A stretch of 64,000 nucleotides of DNA, taken from assembly GCA_964636125.1 (NCBI GenBank), contig CAZWPX010000007.1, positions 61,508-125,507 of the forward strand, written 5' to 3'. The position numbers were made by a program, and so were the translations under genes. This document shows positions 60,399 to 64,000 of this stretch, in pieces; positions within the stretch are counted from its first letter, which is position 1; each line of letters begins with the position of its first letter. A model generated the notes under the pieces. It ran no database searches and was not told the DNA's origin. It saw only the letters and a program-made list of their open reading frames with translations. Source of the DNA: CAJINA01 sp964636125. GTDB taxonomy: Bacteria > Desulfobacterota > Desulfobacteria > Desulfobacterales > CAJINA01.

Positions 60399-61853
60399 AT
60401 GCGCATCAACACCGACATCAAGCTCCTGTTGTACCGCCGGACCAAGATCGTCGCCACCCTGGGACCGAGTTCCGCTGATGCGGCGACCATTGAAAAACTA
60501 ATCGCAGCCGGGGCCAATGTCTTCCGGCTCAATATGTCCCACGGGACCCACGACGGTCATCGCCAAGTGTATCAGCACATCCGTGAGATTGCCGCCCGCC
60601 TCGGGAAACCGGTGGCCGTGCTGGCAGACCTGTGCGGGCCCAAGATCCGGGTGGGGACCTTCGAAAACGGTCGTATCGAACTGGGGCGTGGGGAGGTGGT
60701 CACTGTGACCACCCGTGAGGTGACTGGTCGACCGGACCTGATTCCCTCCCAATACCGCGCCCTGGCCGGGGACGTATCGGCTGGCAACCGTATTTTGCTG
60801 GACGACGGTAATATCGAGCTGCGGGTGCGGTCCATTGATGGAGACGACATTTCCTGCGAGGTGGTCAACGGCGGTTCGCTCAGTGACCGCAAGGGGATGA
60901 ACCTGCCCGGGGTCAATGTTTCGGCCCCTTCGTTGACTGCGGCCGACCGGGTGGATGCGGCCTTTGCCCTGGAGCTGGGCGTGGACTTTCTGGCCCTGTC
61001 GTTCGTGCGGCGGGCTGCTGATATACAGGCCCTGCGTGAGCTGATGGCTGCTGCCGGGGTGCAGGCCGCGGTGGTGGCCAAAATCGAAAAGCCCGAGGCC
61101 CTGGATAATATTGACGAGATTCTGGAGGCCACCGATGCCATCATGGTGGCCCGGGGTGACCTGGGGGTTGAAATGCCGCCCCAGTCGGTTCCGGTGATCC
61201 AGGATCAGCTTATCGACCTGGCCCGCAGCAGTCGCAAACCGGTGATCGTGGCCACTCAGATGCTGGAGTCCATGATCGTCCATCCGCGTCCCACCCGGGC
61301 CGAGATATCGGACGTGGCCACGGCCGTGCGGCACGGAGCTGATGCGGTGATGCTCTCAGCCGAGACCGCCGCCGGTAAATACCCGGTGGAGGCCGTCAAA
61401 ATGATGGACGACAGTATTCGGCAGGCCGAAGGTTATATGTGGCAGCAGAGCTTTTTCGGCACCCTGCGGCGCAAGCCAGGTGGTAAGCGGCCGTATGCCA
61501 TCGAGGATGCCCTGTCCGAGTCCATGGCCAAACTTTCCCGTGATCTGATGGCCCGGGCCATCATGGTCCTGTCTGAAAGGGGCCACTCGCTGACCGTTAT
61601 GAGTGCATCCCGGCCGGCGGCACCGATCATCGGGATCTGCCCGGACTACCGGGCCAGCTGTATTGCCGCGCTCCTGTGGGGTGTCATCGCCATAACTGTC
61701 GATCCGGCGGAACTTGAAGACCCCTATACCCTGGCCCGTAAGACCGTTGTGTCCCGCGGCCTGGCCGAAAAGGGCCAGACCATCCTGCTGGTCCAGGGCT
61801 TTAGCACCAACCCGGAGAAAAACACCCCCCGCCTGACGGTTTTGGCCGTGTAG
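60399..61853 (+). CDS. pyk: Pyruvate kinase
   Basis: 484 residues from ATG at 60399 after AAAAGG. The N-terminal TKIVATLGPSS, LNMSHGTHDGH, substrate region ADLCGPKIRVGTF, and catalytic VVAKIEKPEALDNIDEI with MVARGDLGVEMP and VIVATQMLESMI are complete, as is the Mg/ADP segment AVMLSAETAAGKYP. The C-terminal alpha/beta domain is present, unlike the stand-alone version at 4217. It makes pyruvate and ATP from PEP; the opposing ppdK at 18841 would complete a pyruvate-PEP cycle. Followed by a TetR gene after 240 bases. Confidence 0.95.
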   Translation: MRINTDIKLLLYRRTKIVATLGPSSADAATIEKLIAAGANVFRLNMSHGTHDGHRQVYQHIREIAARLGKPVAVLADLCGPKIRVGTFENGRIELGRGEVVTVTTREVTGRPDLIPSQYRALAGDVSAGNRILLDDGNIELRVRSIDGDDISCEVVNGGSLSDRKGMNLPGVNVSAPSLTAADRVDAAFALELGVDFLALSFVRRAADIQALRELMAAAGVQAAVVAKIEKPEALDNIDEILEATDAIMVARGDLGVEMPPQSVPVIQDQLIDLARSSRKPVIVATQMLESMIVHPRPTRAEISDVATAVRHGADAVMLSAETAAGKYPVEAVKMMDDSIRQAEGYMWQQSFFGTLRRKPGGKRPYAIEDALSESMAKLSRDLMARAIMVLSERGHSLTVMSASRPAAPIIGICPDYRASCIAALLWGVIAITVDPAELEDPYTLARKTVVSRGLAEKGQTILLVQGFSTNPEKNTPRLTVLAV

Positions 61854-62095
61854 CCGGCGACTTATGCGAAACGACCAAACAGGGCCAGTGAAATAAGGTG
61901 TGAAGGTATCCCCGACGATACCCTGAAATGAGTGTGATCCGCCTGCGTCTGTTAGCGTGTGCCGGGAGCGCATTGGTTATAATGTTTATGCAACCTTGGG
62001 GTTGACAGCCCGCAGCGCTTAAGGTTTATTTAGTATTTATCCGGAAAGATTTTGAACATTTACTTCCAGCAACCCCTAAACATTGGGAAGGACCC

Positions 62096-62668
62096 ATGGA
62101 TCGAAAACAGGCCCTTTTAGATGCCGCCATCAAGCTGTTTGCCCTCAACGGATTCGATGCCACCAGCACAGCCAGTATTGCGCGCTCTGCCGGGGTCACG
62201 GAACCGTTGATCCATTACCATTTCAAAAGCAAAGACGGACTTTTCACCTACATTCTCGATGAGATTTTCAAAGAATATTTTGAACGTTTCGAAGCCTTGC
62301 CGCAAGAGACCGCAACTGCCTTTGACAAGCTGGTCAACCTGATTCGGTTCCATTTCAAGTTTGCCGAAGATTTTCCGGATCAAACCTTCATTGTGATCAG
62401 TGCCTGCCCTGCCAAGCTCCAGGATGCCGCCCATACCTGTGCCAGTTACGTTGCCGACCAGGGTACCCGGATGTCCGGTTATATTGTCACCTGCCTGCAG
62501 GAAGGAATCGCGTCCGGCGAGTTTAAAGAAGTGCCCGCGACGGCCACCACGGGCCTCATTCTGGCCATGGTCAACGGCCTGATGCGCCGTAAAAGCCTGA
62601 AACTGGGCCAGATCGAAGGGCTCCGGGAGACAACGGAGGAATTCTGCCGACGGGCTCTGTGCGTGTAA
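62096..62668 (+). CDS. TetR-family transcriptional regulator
   Basis: 190 residues. N-terminal helix-turn-helix: LLDAAIKLFALNGFDATSTA, recognition part SIARSAGVTEPLIHYHFKSK and DGLFTYILDEIF, typical of the family. The ligand-binding C-terminal domain (residues 60-190) is unspecific, with FCRRALCV at the end. GGAAGG is six bases upstream. It is flanked by pyruvate kinase and a secreted protein; it could be the unknown binder of the tandem repeats at 44.0 kb but nothing in the sequence proves this. Confidence 0.88.
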   Translation: MDRKQALLDAAIKLFALNGFDATSTASIARSAGVTEPLIHYHFKSKDGLFTYILDEIFKEYFERFEALPQETATAFDKLVNLIRFHFKFAEDFPDQTFIVISACPAKLQDAAHTCASYVADQGTRMSGYIVTCLQEGIASGEFKEVPATATTGLILAMVNGLMRRKSLKLGQIEGLRETTEEFCRRALCV

Positions 62669-62812
62669 CTTTGGCCGGGTCAAAGGCTGAGGGATTTTAA
62701 ACGACAATGTAGTTCCCCTCCCCTGCCAGTGGGTGCCCGTGTGGGTCCACAACCGACTTGGTTTTTTTCTTTCCCTTCAATCCGTACCTGAGTTTACGAA
62801 AGGAGATTCAGC

Positions 62813-63379
62813 ATGAAAAGCAAATCCATCTTGGCCGTCCTTATCGTTTTGTTTTTTGTTTTCCCGATGTCAGCATCAGCCGCGGACGTGGGCAAATGTT
62901 TTAAAAACGTTGAGAAGGCCACTTCCTCGATTACCAAGAACCTCAAAGGATGGACCATGGCCGAATACGCCAAAAAGTCAAAAAAGCTGGGCAACACCCT
63001 GGAAAAGGGCTGGAAAAAATCAGCCAGCTGCCTGTCCAAGCAATACCGGCCCAAAGGCGAAAAGAAGTCCCTGAAAACTGCCCTGATGCGGGGCAAGGAG
63101 GCCTACAACGCCACGGATGGTGAAGACTGGATGGGCCAGGGCCTGATCAACAAGTGCATCCCCATGGCCATAGACGCCTACCAGGGAACCGATAAGGTCT
63201 TAAATAGCAAGGAGTTCAAAAAGTTCTCTAAGAAAGAACAAAAGAAAGAGAAAAAGAACGTGATGAAAAACCAGGCCAAGGTGATCAAGGGCACGGTGGG
63301 TTACTGCTTCAAAAAAGAGAACGCGGCGTACAAAAAACGCCTGAGCAAATATCTGGATAAATATTACAAGGAAAAATAA
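62813..63379 (+). CDS. Secreted lysine-rich protein, unknown function
   Basis: 188 residues. A signal peptide (MKSKSILAVLIVLFFVFPM, cleavage probably after SASA) is followed by a strongly basic, lysine-rich helical protein with four cysteines (KCFKNVEKATSS, SCLSKQYRPKGEKK, NKCIPMAIDAYQG, GYCFKKENAAYKK) that could form two disulfides in the periplasm. No family is recognised. GAAAGGAG is eight bases upstream. The DinB-like gene follows after one base, so they are co-transcribed. Confidence 0.7.
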   Translation: MKSKSILAVLIVLFFVFPMSASAADVGKCFKNVEKATSSITKNLKGWTMAEYAKKSKKLGNTLEKGWKKSASCLSKQYRPKGEKKSLKTALMRGKEAYNATDGEDWMGQGLINKCIPMAIDAYQGTDKVLNSKEFKKFSKKEQKKEKKNVMKNQAKVIKGTVGYCFKKENAAYKKRLSKYLDKYYKEK

Positions 63380-63380
63380 G

Positions 63381-63869
63381 ATGAACGACCAACAGCAGCT
63401 GCTGGATAGCCTGGACCGGGTCACGCCGGTTTTATCTGCGTTCGTGGCCACGATCCCCACCGAAAAAAGAGACCTCTGCCGGGGGGAGGGTTTCTGGACC
63501 ATCAATGAGCATGTGAGCCACCTGGCCGAGGTACAGCCGATGCTGCTTGAACGCCTCCAGCGCTTTATGGACGAAGTGGCCCCGGCGTTTGTGCCTTTCG
63601 TCCCGGATAGCGATACAGACGAAAGTGAACCCATCGTTTTAGAAACCGCAGCTGCCCTGAAGCAGTTTGCCGATTACCGCCAGCGTCAGTTGGACCTTCT
63701 GGCCCGGGTGGAAAGCAGCACCTGGCAAAAAACAGCCACACACCCGGAATACGCCCACTACTCGTTCTATATTCTGGTACGACACATCCTGATGCACGAT
63801 TACTGGCACATGTACCGGATGGAGGAACTTTGGCTCACACACGATGGGTTCCTGACGGATTTGCAGTAG
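63381..63869 (+). CDS. DinB-like (YfiT/DUF664) four-helix-bundle protein
   Basis: 162 residues. GFWTINEHVSHLAEVQPML contains the first metal histidine (about residue 46) and FYILVRHILMHDYWHMYRME carries the later histidines (HxxxH and H near residues 132-141) typical of the DinB metal site. The family includes thiol-dependent transferases and metal-binding proteins of unknown role. AAGATG runs directly on from the preceding gene, whose stop codon is one base away. A terminator follows after 20 bases. Confidence 0.78.
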   Translation: MNDQQQLLDSLDRVTPVLSAFVATIPTEKRDLCRGEGFWTINEHVSHLAEVQPMLLERLQRFMDEVAPAFVPFVPDSDTDESEPIVLETAAALKQFADYRQRQLDLLARVESSTWQKTATHPEYAHYSFYILVRHILMHDYWHMYRMEELWLTHDGFLTDLQ

Positions 63870-63889
63870 CAAAGTGGTAAAAAACAAAA

Positions 63890-63926
63890 AAGAGGCTATG
63901 GCGTGAACCATAGCCTCTTGATATTT
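63890..63926 (+). terminator. Rho-independent terminator after the DinB-like gene
   Basis: A perfect 12-bp stem (aagaggctatgg / ccatagcctctt) with a six-base loop, then gatattttt. It directly precedes the tRNA fragment. Confidence 0.85.
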
Positions 63927-63927
63927 T

Positions 63928-63972
63928 TGGTGGGCGATACTGGGTTTGAACCAGTGACTTCTACCGTGTGAA
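63928..63972 (-). other. 3' half of a tRNA-Val(CAC), probable attachment-site remnant
   Basis: Read on the minus strand: anticodon loop ttCACac, 3' anticodon stem ggtag, variable loop aagtc, a complete T-arm (actgg-ttcaaac-ccagt), acceptor strand atcgccc, discriminator A and encoded CCA. Upstream of the loop, where the matching ctacc strand, D-arm and 5' acceptor should be, the sequence is unrelated (acaga at 63973-63977). The fragment thus starts exactly at the anticodon loop, the usual crossover point of tyrosine integrases. The rest of an island should lie to the right. Confidence 0.75.
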
Positions 63973-64000
63973 TCTGTTTGAAGCCATTATTAAGAAAAAC

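Noticed and set aside
1..64000. CRISPR array, rRNA operon or insertion sequence
   Set aside because: No regularly spaced repeats, rRNA sequence or transposase-like frame was seen; the repeats found are short and dispersed.

Overview
The window reads as chromosomal DNA of an anaerobic, moderately GC-rich bacterium, most likely a sulfate-reducing member of the Desulfobacterota (Desulfobacterales-like). This is inferred from gene content: pyruvate phosphate dikinase plus pyruvate kinase, precorrin-2 dehydrogenase beside hemA and ccsB (siroheme/haem supply), several ferredoxin-type proteins (DUF362, EFR1, YkgJ), and small conserved families I associate with sulfate reducers. There is no ribosomal RNA, no CRISPR array and no recognisable transposase. 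No database search was possible, so every family call rests on motifs read by eye.

Layout. 1-4.8 kb: minus-strand haem/siroheme operon (DHH phosphoesterase, RNase Z-like hydrolase, precorrin-2 dehydrogenase, CcsB, start of HemA), trmL and a free-standing pyruvate kinase C-domain. 4.9-8.9 kb: amidohydrolase, YkgJ, DUF362 ferredoxin and a bile-acid-type transporter. 9.2-15.1 kb: tightly packed preQ0/queuosine genes queD-queE-queC-queF behind trxB, a five-domain S1 protein and a class IV aminotransferase. 15.2-22.4 kb: WYL regulator, glycosyltransferase, pyruvate phosphate dikinase and small or decayed genes. 22.5-32.4 kb: giant DUF748 protein, an internally deleted DegV gene, a lipoprotein, and a three-gene set (CooC/MinD-like ATPase, GT-B glycosyltransferase-like protein, kinase-aminotransferase fusion). 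32.7-35.6 kb: MarR regulator with a 24-bp palindrome, pirin, nitroreductase and TesB thioesterase.

The most interesting region is 36.1-49.9 kb, two divergent arms that look like a neutral-lipid (wax ester/triacylglycerol) synthesis and storage locus. The minus arm encodes a WS/DGAT acyltransferase, a coupled ferredoxin, two tandem proteins whose C-terminal halves resemble cyanobacterial acyl-ACP reductase, and a patatin. The plus arm encodes a phasin-like protein, two proteins with PhaR-type N-termini, an FFLEELY-type protein, a second patatin, and an iron alcohol dehydrogenase fused to an SCP2-like lipid-carrier domain. Together these suggest acyl thioester -> aldehyde -> alcohol -> wax ester, with granule coat proteins and lipases beside them. 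One reductase paralogue has glycine where the other keeps the cysteine that aligns with the catalytic cysteine of cyanobacterial AAR. The divergent promoter region holds a tandem operator-like repeat.

49.9-64.0 kb: phage-shock genes (pspC, pspB, pspA, divergent pspF, with a sigma-54 promoter), a Lon-like protease with a universal stress protein, cold-shock protein, DUF2284, YbaK, EFR1 flavodoxin-ferredoxin, pyruvate kinase, TetR regulator, a secreted lysine-rich protein and a DinB-like protein. The window ends with the 3' half of a tRNA-Val(CAC), which looks like the displaced attachment site of an integrated element lying to the right.
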